Counted from the stretch's first letter, positions 39,663 through 48,114 are shown. The stretch is DNA of 64,000 nucleotides from Acidithiobacillus ferrianus (GCF_010378095.1 NZ_WNJL01000022.1:62001-126000), one strand, 5' to 3'. Notes: generated from the letters alone by a model not told the origin. Program-made: numbers and translations.

Positions 39663-41798
39663 ATGCTCGTAAATTTACCTGGTCCATGGAACCCGTGGTT
39701 GGGGCGCCTCGCACTTTCCGAAATTCCCTATACGAATCCCATTCTCGCACCATTATTTGTGGTCGTGGTGGTGCTTGTACTGCTGATGGTCGCCGGTATT
39801 ACCTACTATGGGAAGTGGGGCTATCTCTGGAAGGAATGGCTGACCACGGTGGACCATAAAAAACTGGGGATCATGTACATCATTCTTGGCCTGGTCATGT
39901 TATTCCGGGGCTTCATCGATGGCCTGATGATGCGCACCCAGCAGGCGATGGCGGTCGGTCCGCATGCTTCGGGAATGATGGGCGCCGTACACGGGTATCT
40001 TACCCCCTTTCATTTTGGCCAGATTTATAGCGCACATGGCATGATCATGATTCTTCTGGCGGCCACGCCATTGCTGGTCGGGATTATGAACATCGTGATC
40101 CCGTTGCAGATTGGTGCCCGTGACATGGCCTATCCCTATCTCAATGCCCTGGGATTGTGGATTACGGCGGCGGCCGTCGTGCTGGTCATGGCTTCCTTGT
40201 TTGTGGGCGATTTTGCCCATAATGGCTGGTTTGGCTATGCGCCCATTTTTGAACTGGCCTATAGTCCAGGGGTGGGTGTGGACTACTGGATCTGGACGTT
40301 CCAACTGGTGGCGCTCGGCACGACCCTGGGTAGCATCAACTTCATCGCGACCATTGTAAAAATGCGGGCTCCGGGAATGAAGTGGTTGCGCCTACCGATG
40401 TTTACCTGGGCTTCGCTGTCCGCCAACATCATTGCGTTGACCTCTTTTCCCTGTTTGCAGGTGGCGATTGGACTGGTGGCCGCCGATCGTTATCTGGGCA
40501 CGCACTTTTTTACCGCAGGATTTGGTGGAAACCTCATGCTGTATACCAATCTCTTCTGGCTCTGGGGTCATCCTGAAGTATATTTTGTCATTCTCCCCGC
40601 ATTCGGAATGATCTCGGAAATCATCCCCACGTTTTCCGAGAAGCCGCTTTTTGGTTATGTCACCATGGTACTGGCGACTTTTGCCATCGCCGGCGTGTCG
40701 TGGCTGGTTTGGCTGCATCACTTTTTCACCATGGGCATGGGACCCTACGTGAGCACGGAGTTTAGTGTGGCGACCATGCTGGTGGGGATTCCTACCGGTG
40801 TCAAAGTGTTCAACTGGGCATTTACCATGTACCGCGGGCGACTGACCTATACGGCCGCCATGTACTGGGCGTTAGGCGCGTTATTTCTGTTGCTGGTGGG
40901 TGGTTTGACGGGGATGATGCTGTCTATTCCGGCCATCAATTATATGGTGCATAACAGCGTTTTCGTCGTGGCTCATTTTCACATGATGCTCCTGTGCATC
41001 GTGTATGCGATTTTCGGCAGCGTCATTTATTGGTTTCCCAAGGTGTTCGGCTATACATTAAACGAGGCCTGGGGCAAGACCATGTTCTGGCTTTTCAGCG
41101 CCGGGACGGCGTTGGTCTTTATTCCCATGTTTATGGAAGGTTTCATGGGGATGACACGGCGTTTGGATTGGCCGTTTGATCCACACTGGGCACCTTACCT
41201 GGATATTCAGATGCTGGGCATCCTGGCGTATGTGCTTTCCATACTGGCGTTTGTGGTCATGCTGTACGTGAGCATCCGTGATCGTGCGCAACATCGGGCC
41301 GCTGCGGATGCCTGGGGAACTTCCCGCTCTCTGGAATGGCTGACAGCGTCGCCCGTGCCGTTTTACAACTTTGCCGTGGTGCCGCAGGTGAATGCCAGGG
41401 ACGAGGCGGCGTGGCGGCGTGAGCATGGGCTGTCGGCCCAGCGCGCGAGCCATTACGACGCGATCCATATGCCCAATAACACCGGCAACGCCATCATTAT
41501 CGGGGGCTTGACCTTTGTCCTGGGATTCGCTCTGACCTGGCGCATTTGGTGGCTCTCCCTGATCAGCCTCCTGGCCATCATCGCCATGATGATCTCCCAC
41601 TCGGCGAAGGGGGATCCCGGCCATGTCATCCCGGCGGAAGAAATGGAGCGTATGGATCGTGAGGCGGAACGCGCCATGCCGCGCGCCGATCTGCCCCGGC
41701 ATTCCGGTGGCGTGCTTGGCGGCGCCATCGCTTACGATTCCGGGGCGGCTGGCGCAGGTTCGCGGAACCTGCGGGGCGCTCCCGATCATCGTCCCTGA
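39663..41798 (+). CDS. cyoB: Cytochrome bo3 ubiquinol oxidase subunit I
   Basis: A 711-residue haem-copper oxidase subunit I that reduces oxygen and pumps protons. The ligands are visible: the first low-spin His in YSAHGMIMIL, the copper-site WLWGHPEVYFVILP with the cross-linked His-Tyr, the HH pair in VWLHHFFTMG, and VVAHFHMMLL with the final haem ligands. The long C-terminal extension is of bo3 type. RBS GAAGGAG precedes ATG 39663. As in E. coli it follows cyoA closely. All key residues appear intact. Confidence 0.97.
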   Translation: MLVNLPGPWNPWLGRLALSEIPYTNPILAPLFVVVVVLVLLMVAGITYYGKWGYLWKEWLTTVDHKKLGIMYIILGLVMLFRGFIDGLMMRTQQAMAVGPHASGMMGAVHGYLTPFHFGQIYSAHGMIMILLAATPLLVGIMNIVIPLQIGARDMAYPYLNALGLWITAAAVVLVMASLFVGDFAHNGWFGYAPIFELAYSPGVGVDYWIWTFQLVALGTTLGSINFIATIVKMRAPGMKWLRLPMFTWASLSANIIALTSFPCLQVAIGLVAADRYLGTHFFTAGFGGNLMLYTNLFWLWGHPEVYFVILPAFGMISEIIPTFSEKPLFGYVTMVLATFAIAGVSWLVWLHHFFTMGMGPYVSTEFSVATMLVGIPTGVKVFNWAFTMYRGRLTYTAAMYWALGALFLLLVGGLTGMMLSIPAINYMVHNSVFVVAHFHMMLLCIVYAIFGSVIYWFPKVFGYTLNEAWGKTMFWLFSAGTALVFIPMFMEGFMGMTRRLDWPFDPHWAPYLDIQMLGILAYVLSILAFVVMLYVSIRDRAQHRAAADAWGTSRSLEWLTASPVPFYNFAVVPQVNARDEAAWRREHGLSAQRASHYDAIHMPNNTGNAIIIGGLTFVLGFALTWRIWWLSLISLLAIIAMMISHSAKGDPGHVIPAEEMERMDREAERAMPRADLPRHSGGVLGGAIAYDSGAAGAGSRNLRGAPDHRP

Positions 41799-41869
41799 AG
41801 CGCGCGGCGTAGGTGAGGTCGTGATATGGCTCACGATTCACCTGACCAGCAAATAGATAAGGAGTTTTT

Positions 41870-42505
41870 ATGAATTCTGCAGCAGAGAAAGTGGATCCGG
41901 AAAAGGTGGTGCTGTGGGCCGGTGGGCATGAAGGACATGACGTGATTTCCACGCGCACCTTCGGATTCTGGTTGTATATATTGAGCGACGGCATGCTTTT
42001 CGCCACGCTGTTTGCGGCCTACGGTGTGCTCAGTTACACGCACAGCTATTACACCGGACCGACGCCCGCGCAATTTGTCGCGCCCTGGTACACCTTCATT
42101 CAGACCATGGCGCTGTTTCTCAGCGTGCTCGCCTATGGATTTTCGATGACCGCACTGAAGCATGGCAACCGGGCTGGCGTGATCAACGGGTTGCTTGCGG
42201 CTAGCGTGTTGGGGGTGGTTTTTCTCGGACTGGATATCCACGATGTTCTGCGGTTGTTCGGCGTGCACATCACCCCGCGGACCAGTGGGGGCCTCTCGGC
42301 ATTCTACGTGCTGACCCAAGTGCATGCCGCGCATATTTTCTTCGGTTTAATCTGGATGCTGGTGATGATCTACCAGGTGATGCGTAAAGAATTTACCGAG
42401 GAGGTCATCGGCCGGCTGATCAGTCTGCGCATGTTCTGGCAGTTTCAAGCGGTGATGTGGGTGTTTATTTACGTGTTTGTCTATTTGTGGGGGTACATGT
42501 CATGA
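41870..42505 (+). CDS. cyoC: Cytochrome bo3 ubiquinol oxidase subunit III
   Basis: A 211-residue membrane protein with five helices, of the subunit III family. FGFWLYILSDGMLFATLFAAY in part, then VQTMALFLSV-like and TQVHAAHIFFGLIWMLVM, match bo3 subunit III. Its role is assembly and stability of subunit I. It starts at ATG 41870 behind AAGGAG, 71 bases after cyoB, and overlaps cyoD by four bases. Confidence 0.95.
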   Translation: MNSAAEKVDPEKVVLWAGGHEGHDVISTRTFGFWLYILSDGMLFATLFAAYGVLSYTHSYYTGPTPAQFVAPWYTFIQTMALFLSVLAYGFSMTALKHGNRAGVINGLLAASVLGVVFLGLDIHDVLRLFGVHITPRTSGGLSAFYVLTQVHAAHIFFGLIWMLVMIYQVMRKEFTEEVIGRLISLRMFWQFQAVMWVFIYVFVYLWGYMS

Positions 42506-42867
42506 GTCATGGACAAGATAATCCGTTGGCGCATCCTGAAGTGCAGATGGCCAATAACCGCAGCTATGTGACAGGTTTCATCGTCGCGTCACTGCTCATG
42601 GCGGCGGCAACCGTTCTCGTCAGCGGGCATCTGTTGCCGCCCTTCGCGCTGTTGCTGGCGATCACGGGTTGTGCCGGTCTGGCGATTATCGCGCAAGTTT
42701 ATTTCCTGTTGCACATGGACCTTTCGGAACACAGCATCTGGAATACCGTTGCCCTGATCATGTTTATTCCTTTGTTTGTGATTACGATAGGGTTGACCTG
42801 GTGGATGTTCTCGCAGTTGTATCTGCGGACGATGCCCATGATTCCGGGTATGCCTGGGATGCATTGA
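42502..42867 (+). CDS. cyoD: Cytochrome bo3 ubiquinol oxidase subunit IV
   Basis: A 121-residue subunit IV with three membrane helices (YVTGFIVASLLMAAATVLV, LAIIAQVYFLLHMDLSE in part, and ALIMFIPLFVITIGLTWWMF). QVYFLLHMDLS is the family hallmark. The ATG at 42502 overlaps the cyoC stop (ATGA). A Met/Pro-rich tail ends the protein. The oxidase genes A-D are intact, but the next gene, cyoE, is not. Confidence 0.94.
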   Translation: MSHGQDNPLAHPEVQMANNRSYVTGFIVASLLMAAATVLVSGHLLPPFALLLAITGCAGLAIIAQVYFLLHMDLSEHSIWNTVALIMFIPLFVITIGLTWWMFSQLYLRTMPMIPGMPGMH

Positions 42868-42881
42868 GGGGGTGGTGTGTC

Positions 42882-43215
42882 ATGGAGGATAGCATCCAGC
42901 ACCATGCCCCTGGGCTTTTCTCCATGATCTCTGGGTTTTGGCCAAAGCCCGGGTAATTTCCCTGCTGGTTTTCAACACCGCCATTCTTGCCTGGGGCACC
43001 CATCCTCACCTGGATGGTCAGCATGGTGCCGACCGTGCTCACGGGCGACTGGGTGTATGGCGCGGTAGCATTAGTGTCTGGCGCCTGGTTTGTCAGAATG
43101 GCCCTGCGCCTCAAAACCATGCCCAAAGGGAAAGAGATGGACCAGTAGCCCGGAGCATGTTTGCCTACTCTTTTCTTGCCTCTTCATGCTCTTTATCGCC
43201 CCTGATCTTTGGTAA
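42882..43215 (+). pseudogene. cyoE: Deleted and frameshifted haem O synthase
   Basis: Pieces of a CyoE/CtaB protohaem farnesyltransferase survive in three frames. From ATG 42882 the start MEDSIQHHAPGLFS shifts to DLWVLAKARVISLLVFNT, the normal N-terminal opening. This then jumps directly to PILTWMVSMVPTVLTGDW, followed by YGAVALVSGAWFVRMALRL and a stop at 43146, which is the normal C-terminal quarter. A last fragment RSMFAYSFL, then LFMLFIAPDLW, runs to a stop at 43213-43215. About two thirds of the protein, including the allylic-diphosphate Asp motifs, is gone. Haem O for the oxidase must come from another copy. Confidence 0.82.
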
Positions 43216-43274
43216 ATTGATGATGAGCCATGGTTTTTTCTGATTGATACGACAAAATCATTCAGAGGGTTATC

Positions 43275-43697
43275 ATGATGTTCAGCAAAACTACGGAATA
43301 TGCCCTTCGAGGGCTCATTTATCTTGCCGCACAGACACCTGGAGAGCCGGTGTTGAGCCGCGACGTCGCCAAATATTTAGGTACTCCAAATCAGTGCGTG
43401 GCGAAGATATTTCGCATCCTGGCCAAGCGGGGGCTGCTGGAGTCGGTAAAGGGCCGTGGCGGTGGCTTTATGCTGATACCCGGAGCGGAGAAGTTCAATA
43501 TACTGGATGTCGTGGAGGCCGTAGAAGGTCATTCTTCACCACATTGCATTTTAGGGCTGAAAGTCTGTGCCGATGAAACCGCCTGTCCGGTGCACTGCCA
43601 GTGGGCACACTTGCGTCTTCAAGAGATGGCTATGTTGCGCAAACACACTATTGGCGCCATGGCGCATGCGCTTTTCGCGGTTTCTGCGTGTGCATGA
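43275..43697 (+). CDS. Rrf2-family regulator
   Basis: A 140-residue Rrf2-type winged-helix regulator. MFSKTTEYALRGLIYLAAQ, then LGTPNQCVAKIFRILAKRG and GRGGGFML, are the helix-turn-helix and wing of the family. A Cys cluster follows (HCILGLKVCADETACPVHCQW region), with C, six residues, C, five, C, three, C; three of these are positioned as in Fe-S-binding NsrR/IscR members. It lies 60 bases after the broken cyoE on the same strand, so it may control the cyo operon in response to NO, oxygen or Fe-S status. This is inference. Confidence 0.87.
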   Translation: MMFSKTTEYALRGLIYLAAQTPGEPVLSRDVAKYLGTPNQCVAKIFRILAKRGLLESVKGRGGGFMLIPGAEKFNILDVVEAVEGHSSPHCILGLKVCADETACPVHCQWAHLRLQEMAMLRKHTIGAMAHALFAVSACA

Positions 43698-43795
43698 CCG
43701 AAGCGGCCGTCCGGTCGGAGCTTGCCGATGCTACTCGCTCTGTACGCGGAGGGGAATGACCGCTTGCGCTGCAGAATCGACCATAGTCACCTGAA
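43698..43795. other. Short gap after the Rrf2 gene
   Basis: About 100 bases with no supported gene and no visible T-run terminator. The sequence leads into a fossil of the DUF2442 gene. Confidence 0.3.
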
Positions 43796-43872
43796 TCAAG
43801 CTGCGTGGCGCTCAAGTGCTTCATAGCCGATGCAGGCCAGCCAAACGGTGTTGGTATCGGGCGGGAGCCGTC
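43796..43872 (-). pseudogene. Remnant of a DUF2442/HTH gene 3' end
   Basis: On the minus strand these bases read TVWLACIGYEALERHAA and a stop, differing from the end of the intact gene at 36229 by one residue, and the DNA match is close over about 75 bases. A one-base loss puts the preceding codons out of frame. It is a second example, with the pilY1/TonB-like remnant, of a 3' gene end found without the rest of the gene. Confidence 0.75.
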
Positions 43873-43970
43873 ACGAAACGGCTACCCATTCCTCCACCCC
43901 TTGAAATGCACTATGATTCTGTCTGATCTTCGTCTGCCCAGCGATGAAGAAGACCATCTCCCGGAGGAGT

Positions 43971-44528
43971 ATGAAAAGAATAATGCAACGCGCCTTTCTG
44001 ATGACCTGCCTGATGATCTTCTCGTCATCGGTCCTGGCTTCTGACCAACGGCAAGCACTTTGGAACCGGCTGGAACATGCAACCTATATTCAAACAGGTT
44101 CGGGGAAAACGGTAATTTATGATTTTTTCGACCCTAACTGTCTGTATTGCGCGAAAGCATTCCAATTGGAACGTCCGATCGCCGATAAGGGCCAACTCAC
44201 CGTTCGCTACGTGCCGGTAGGTTTCCTCACCGATTCCAGCTTTGGTAGGGCCGCCGCTATTCTTCAGGCGCGGAATCCACGAGAAGCCATGGAAAACAAC
44301 TTTATGGATCTGCTCAGAACCGGGCACGCGGTGATTTCGTCTGCCACCGCCACGGAAGCCACTCATTCCGCGTTACGGCGGAATGAGCGAATTTTTATAG
44401 ATACCGGCGCCACCACCTTACCCGAGTTGGTGTATAGACTTCCCGATGGGCAGGTGAAGTCCTTTCGCGGCGAGTTGTCGACGGAACAACTCGGCCTTCT
44501 GATTTCTGGGCACGGACTAGACAGTTAG
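43971..44528 (+). CDS. DsbG/DsbC-like periplasmic thiol oxidoreductase
   Basis: A 185-residue exported thioredoxin-fold protein. Start ATG 43971 is behind GGAGG; the signal peptide MKRIMQRAFLMTCLMIFSSS ends near VLAS. The active site DPNCLYCAKAFQ holds a C-x-x-C. VIYDFFDPNC, then YVPVGFLTDSSFGRAAAILQ and TGATTLPELVYRLPDGQV, follow the DsbC/DsbG catalytic domain, including the expected cis-Pro (TTLPEL). The N-terminal dimerisation domain of DsbC is absent, so it is a single-domain form. An upstream in-frame ATG at 43944 lacks a ribosome site. It may assist maturation of secreted or c-type proteins. Confidence 0.85.
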   Translation: MKRIMQRAFLMTCLMIFSSSVLASDQRQALWNRLEHATYIQTGSGKTVIYDFFDPNCLYCAKAFQLERPIADKGQLTVRYVPVGFLTDSSFGRAAAILQARNPREAMENNFMDLLRTGHAVISSATATEATHSALRRNERIFIDTGATTLPELVYRLPDGQVKSFRGELSTEQLGLLISGHGLDS

Positions 44529-44544
44529 AGGCCGGTCAAGCTTC

Positions 44545-45552
44545 TCAGAACTGGTAGGACACGCCCGCGTTGGCCATGAAATGCGCGACCTGCTGATAGC
44601 CATTGGCGTAACGATAAATCGGCAAATAAACCGAAGTATTCAATAACCATTTGCTGCTCAGGTTGATCTGCACGCCTGGGGCGATATATAGGTTGGAGTA
44701 ACCACTGTTCATATTGCCATAGGCGGCATCGCCGCCACCTTGGTCATGGCCACGCCACTGATAGCTCAACTGCAGGGTGGGGACCAACCGGGTGCTGGTC
44801 TCTATCCCGTCATAATGCGCCCCCACGGCAAGATTCACGCTGTCCCCCGGACGATACCCCTGGTAACTGTCGAGGGCGTGCCGCCACAGGATTTGCGTGA
44901 ACCATCCCCAGTCGGACTCATTCCCTACCTTATATCCGCCAAGCAGCAAGTCGTTCGTGCCCGTTCCTGGTTGAGTGTCTCGATCCATGATCGGATCCCC
45001 TTGATAATAATTACCGGCATTGGTCGGCCCGGTGGGCAGTTTTACACCAAAGGTTATGCCGCTGGACATATCGCTTGAGAAACCGGTGTACATGCCCATG
45101 ATGCGGATATCCGAAAGAACCGTGGCGTTGGAGGTGAGTATTTGCGGCGAAACACCCTGGCTGGCATCGGTAGACCCGACGGTGCCATTGCTGTCGGTGA
45201 CGAAGTGCCTATTCCAGTATGGGATCATCGCCATGACCCCCCACTGATGATTGAACATATGCTGAATATTTAAGTTAAAGAAGTTTGTCTCTATTTGCTT
45301 GTCCGGATTTAAGTTGCCCGGCACGATACCACTACCATGCTGAGTTTCATTCTGATTCATATAGTCGTATTGAAGAGAGATCCGGGTTTTATAAAAAGTG
45401 CTGGGAAGACCAGGCAAACCCAGGTTGAAAACGCCACAGCCGCAAGCGCAGGCGGAGGCCATGTTTGGAGTCATGGCGATGGTGATCAAGGTCATCGTGG
45501 TCGACAAAAAACGTAATGTTGCAACCTTGCGTAGATTATATGTGTTGGCCAT
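44545..45552 (-). CDS. Putative outer-membrane beta-barrel protein with CxCGC motif
   Basis: A 335-residue exported protein. ATG 45552 is preceded by AGGAGG. A signal peptide (residues 1-35) ends near MASACA. The mature N-terminus is CACGCGVFNLGLPG, three close Cys that could bind metal. The rest is alternating hydrophobic strands with aromatic ends (TRISLQYDYMNQNE, ending ANAGVSYQF with a terminal Phe), typical of an outer-membrane barrel. Transport of hydrophobic or metal-related substrates is possible but not shown. Its promoter region shares an inverted set of boxes with the divergent small gene. Confidence 0.72.
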   Translation of the reverse strand: MANTYNLRKVATLRFLSTTMTLITIAMTPNMASACACGCGVFNLGLPGLPSTFYKTRISLQYDYMNQNETQHGSGIVPGNLNPDKQIETNFFNLNIQHMFNHQWGVMAMIPYWNRHFVTDSNGTVGSTDASQGVSPQILTSNATVLSDIRIMGMYTGFSSDMSSGITFGVKLPTGPTNAGNYYQGDPIMDRDTQPGTGTNDLLLGGYKVGNESDWGWFTQILWRHALDSYQGYRPGDSVNLAVGAHYDGIETSTRLVPTLQLSYQWRGHDQGGGDAAYGNMNSGYSNLYIAPGVQINLSSKWLLNTSVYLPIYRYANGYQQVAHFMANAGVSYQF

Positions 45553-45621
45553 ACCTGTTTCCTCCTGTGTGATATCATGATAAGGCACATGCATATTACA
45601 CGCTGCGCAACCCGTGTTGAC

Positions 45622-45806
45622 TGTGGCAAATTGTCGCAGCATCACTCCCGTCCACCCGCTGGTGGGCGCCTCGAAAAAACCACGTGCGTCGCCCGAAGAC
45701 AGGGTGCGGATTCTTGAATAAGGATGAGCGCCATTTCCTGGGAGTTGGATTTTTCGAGATGCCCCATGGGGTATAGGTTTGCGCGATGCTGCGACAATTT
45801 GCCGCA
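45622..45806. repeat. Inverted, evenly spaced double boxes between divergent genes
   Basis: Two arms in opposite orientation each contain the same two boxes at the same 26-base spacing. Box A is GGCAAATTGTCGCAGCATC (45625-45643, and reverse complement 45785-45803, all 19 identical). Box B is CTCGAAAAA, one base, CC (45670-45681, and its reverse complement near 45748-45759, one mismatch). The text between the boxes differs. Box A extended (TGCGACAATTTGCCGCA) is itself almost palindromic, as for a repressor site. Each arm is upstream of one of the divergent genes (44545-45552 and 45890-46183). Confidence 0.75.
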
Positions 45807-45889
45807 TTTACCCGGCGCTAAAGGTACCGTAAGGTGAATGCCATGCGGAGGCCGAATAATGGCCAGAAATACGATCCGACTATGGTAAT

Positions 45890-46183
45890 ATGAAGAAGAT
45901 TAAAGAGACTATTTCTCATGCCGTAACGGGTGATTTATCCTCATTCAATGCACATGGTGAAAGCGTGAACCATGAGCAGAAAGAACTTGCTTGGTCCATT
46001 GCGCCGGGTTCCACTTTCGCCGTAACTCTGGATGGTTTGCCGTTGATCGCCATGCCGGTCGAAGCGGCGATCCGAACCTGGATGACTGCACAACCGCTAG
46101 CCCTGGTGAGCCCCGCCACGAGCGAAGGGGATATTTCGGGCAGTTTGGAAGCCAGGGAAGGACGTTGTGCGGGGGGCCGGTAA
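45890..46183 (+). CDS. Small hypothetical protein
   Basis: A 97-residue frame starting at ATG 45890 (MKKIKETISHAVTGDLSSFN), without a strong ribosome site. No family is recognised. Support comes from its position: it is divergent from the barrel gene, follows the same upstream boxes at similar distance, and ends 33 bases before a good terminator. It could be a truncated gene. Confidence 0.45.
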   Translation: MKKIKETISHAVTGDLSSFNAHGESVNHEQKELAWSIAPGSTFAVTLDGLPLIAMPVEAAIRTWMTAQPLALVSPATSEGDISGSLEAREGRCAGGR

Positions 46184-46216
46184 GAACACGGCGCATGCAT
46201 TCCCTCTCCTTACTTC

Positions 46217-46239
46217 GCCCACGCATGTGGGCATTTTTT
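46217..46239 (+). terminator. Rho-independent terminator
   Basis: GCCCAC, four bases GCAT, GTGGGC, then A and TTTTTT. It ends the small plus-strand gene, between it and the convergent sohB-like gene. Confidence 0.85.
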
Positions 46240-46248
46240 ATTCAATGA

Positions 46249-47250
46249 TTACAGCGGCGACTGCCAGAGTCTGTCCCAGCCCTGCTGGGCGGCGAGGCCG
46301 AGGCGTTGGGGGAGGGTGCTTTTGCGCTGGTAGTGGAGGGCGAGGACCTTGCCTTTCTGCGCCGCCTCCAGGAGGATTTCGTCGCTGGTGGCGAGCTGAT
46401 CCACGAGGCCGAGCGTCAACGCCTTGTTGCCGGGCCAGGCTTCGCCGGTGGCGACTTGTTCCAGATTGAGTTGCGGGCGGTATTGTTGCACGAAGTCGCG
46501 GAACTGGGCGTGGATTTCTTCCAGTTCTTCCCGGAGCTTGGCGCGGCCCGTGTCGGTGTTTTCGCCGAAGAGGGTGACGGTGCGCTTGAACTTGCCCGCG
46601 GTGAACTGCTCCCAGTCGATGTGGCGGTCTTTGAGCCAGCGGTGGAAGTTGGGGATTTGGGCGACCACGCCGATGGAGCCGATGAGCGCGAAGGGGCTGG
46701 CGACGATACGGTCGGCGGTCACGGCCATCATGTAGCCGCCGCTGGCGGCGATGGCGTCCACCATTACGGTGACGTGGATCTTCGCGGTGCGCAGGCGCAG
46801 GATCTGGGCGGCGGCGAGACCGTAGGTGTTGACCATGCCGCCGCCGCTTTCCAGGCGCAGCAGGACGGTGTCTCCGGACTGGGCGGCCTGGAGGATGGCG
46901 GAGATTTCCTCACGCAGGGCGCTCACGGCGGAGGCGCGGATGTCCCCCTTGAAGTCGAGCAGATAGGTGCAGGGTTCCGTGTCGCCGTCCTTGGCTTTTT
47001 CCTTGCGGTCTTTTTTGCGGGCTTTTTGATGCGCTTTCAGGGCCTTTTTGTCGAGGCGGAGCTGCTGGACGTTTTCACTGGACTGTTCCAGTTGTTTACG
47101 CAGGTCGCTGACCTGCACCTGCCCGGCGGCGGGGCCCTTGCGCCTGTTCAGGGCGATGGCCGTGAGTCCCCCCGCGATGACGAGCAGGGCGACCACGATG
47201 GTGGCGGTGTCGGCGAGGAAGAGCAGGTAGTGACCGAAGAAGTTTTCCAT
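46249..47250 (-). CDS. sohB: SohB-like S49 serine protease
   Basis: A 333-residue inner-membrane S49-family peptidase. An N-terminal membrane helix (LFLADTATIVVALLVIAGG) is followed by a charged coiled region with many Lys (KKDRKEKAKD), then the protease domain. VDAIAASGGYMMAVTADRIV carries the catalytic Ser, and the Lys of the dyad is expected in the FTAGKFKRT segment. SIGVVAQIPNF and PGNKALTLGLVDQL also fit SohB. It degrades signal peptides or membrane peptides in related species. It converges on the small gene terminated at 46217. Confidence 0.9.
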   Translation of the reverse strand: MENFFGHYLLFLADTATIVVALLVIAGGLTAIALNRRKGPAAGQVQVSDLRKQLEQSSENVQQLRLDKKALKAHQKARKKDRKEKAKDGDTEPCTYLLDFKGDIRASAVSALREEISAILQAAQSGDTVLLRLESGGGMVNTYGLAAAQILRLRTAKIHVTVMVDAIAASGGYMMAVTADRIVASPFALIGSIGVVAQIPNFHRWLKDRHIDWEQFTAGKFKRTVTLFGENTDTGRAKLREELEEIHAQFRDFVQQYRPQLNLEQVATGEAWPGNKALTLGLVDQLATSDEILLEAAQKGKVLALHYQRKSTLPQRLGLAAQQGWDRLWQSPL

Positions 47251-47365
47251 GGCGCAAACTATATAACAGGGTGTGTGGCGGCGCTATACTCTCTGGCTGG
47301 CGTGTGGTTGAAGCTTAGGCGATGGGGGCGTTATCATTTGACCTCTTGCTGAAGGTGCGTCTTTC

Positions 47366-47608
47366 ATGATCCAGGTGAAATTTTTTGCCAGTGTCCGTGA
47401 GCGGGTGGGAACGGAGGCGTTGCGTCTGCCCTGGCCGGAGCGCGGGGCGACGGTGGCGGAGGTGCTGGCGCTGGCCGAAGGGGAAACGGGGGTGACCCTG
47501 CGGGGCGCGCATGTGCTGGCGGCGGTGAATTTGCAACATGCGTCTTTCTCCAGCGTGGTGCGGGATGGTGATGAGGTGGCGTTCTTCCCTCCGGTGACGG
47601 GGGGTTAG
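47366..47608 (+). CDS. moaD: Molybdopterin synthase small subunit MoaD
   Basis: An 80-residue ubiquitin-fold sulfur carrier. It starts VKFFASVRERVGTEAL and ends FFPPVTGG, with the essential C-terminal Gly-Gly for thiocarboxylation. It forms molybdopterin synthase with MoaE, whose gene follows after 2 bases. ATG 47366 is chosen because the preceding sequence is not coding. It is the first gene of a moaD-moaE-yajQ group. Confidence 0.94.
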   Translation: MIQVKFFASVRERVGTEALRLPWPERGATVAEVLALAEGETGVTLRGAHVLAAVNLQHASFSSVVRDGDEVAFFPPVTGG

Positions 47609-47610
47609 AG

Positions 47611-48108
47611 TTGCTGGTTAAAGTTCAGCAAGAAGATTTCGATCCGATGGCGGAGATGGCGGCTTTTCCCGCCGGGCGCATCTCCGGCGCGGGGGGCGTG
47701 GTCACTTTTATCGGGACGGTGCGCGATTACAGCGGGACGGCGGAGATTCTCGGCATGGAGATCGAGCACTATCCGGGCATGACGGAGCGGGAGTTGGAGC
47801 GCCTCGGCGCCGAAGCGGCGCGGCGGTACGACATGCTCGACAGTCTGATCATCCACCGTTACGGGTGTCTGGCGCCGCAGGATACCATCGTGATGGTGGC
47901 CGTGTGGGCGCGGCACCGGGCGGCGGCCTTCGATGCCTGCCGCTTTCTCATCGACGTCCTGAAAACCCGCGCGCCTTTCTGGAAGAAGGAGCGCACCCCC
48001 GAGGGGATGCGCTGGGTGACCGATTGCCCCGGCTGCCGGGCCGGGAGCCGGGAGGGACACACCCACGCGCCCGATCTGGCCCATTACCCTGAACCTGTCA
48101 TGAAGTGA
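47611..48108 (+). CDS. moaE: Molybdopterin synthase large subunit MoaE
   Basis: A 165-residue MoaE starting at a TTG (47611) directly after moaD, the only start that keeps the family N-terminus VKVQQEDFDP. The hallmark segments are GGVVTFIGTVRDYSG, then MEIEHYPGM, HRYGCLAPQDTIVMV and KTRAPFWKKE, where the Lys residues contact precursor Z and the MoaD tail. The C-terminus has an additional CPGC pair and a His-containing tail, somewhat longer than usual. It adds the dithiolene to precursor Z for Mo cofactor. Confidence 0.93.
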   Translation: MLVKVQQEDFDPMAEMAAFPAGRISGAGGVVTFIGTVRDYSGTAEILGMEIEHYPGMTERELERLGAEAARRYDMLDSLIIHRYGCLAPQDTIVMVAVWARHRAAAFDACRFLIDVLKTRAPFWKKERTPEGMRWVTDCPGCRAGSREGHTHAPDLAHYPEPVMK

Positions 48109-48114
48109 GATGCT

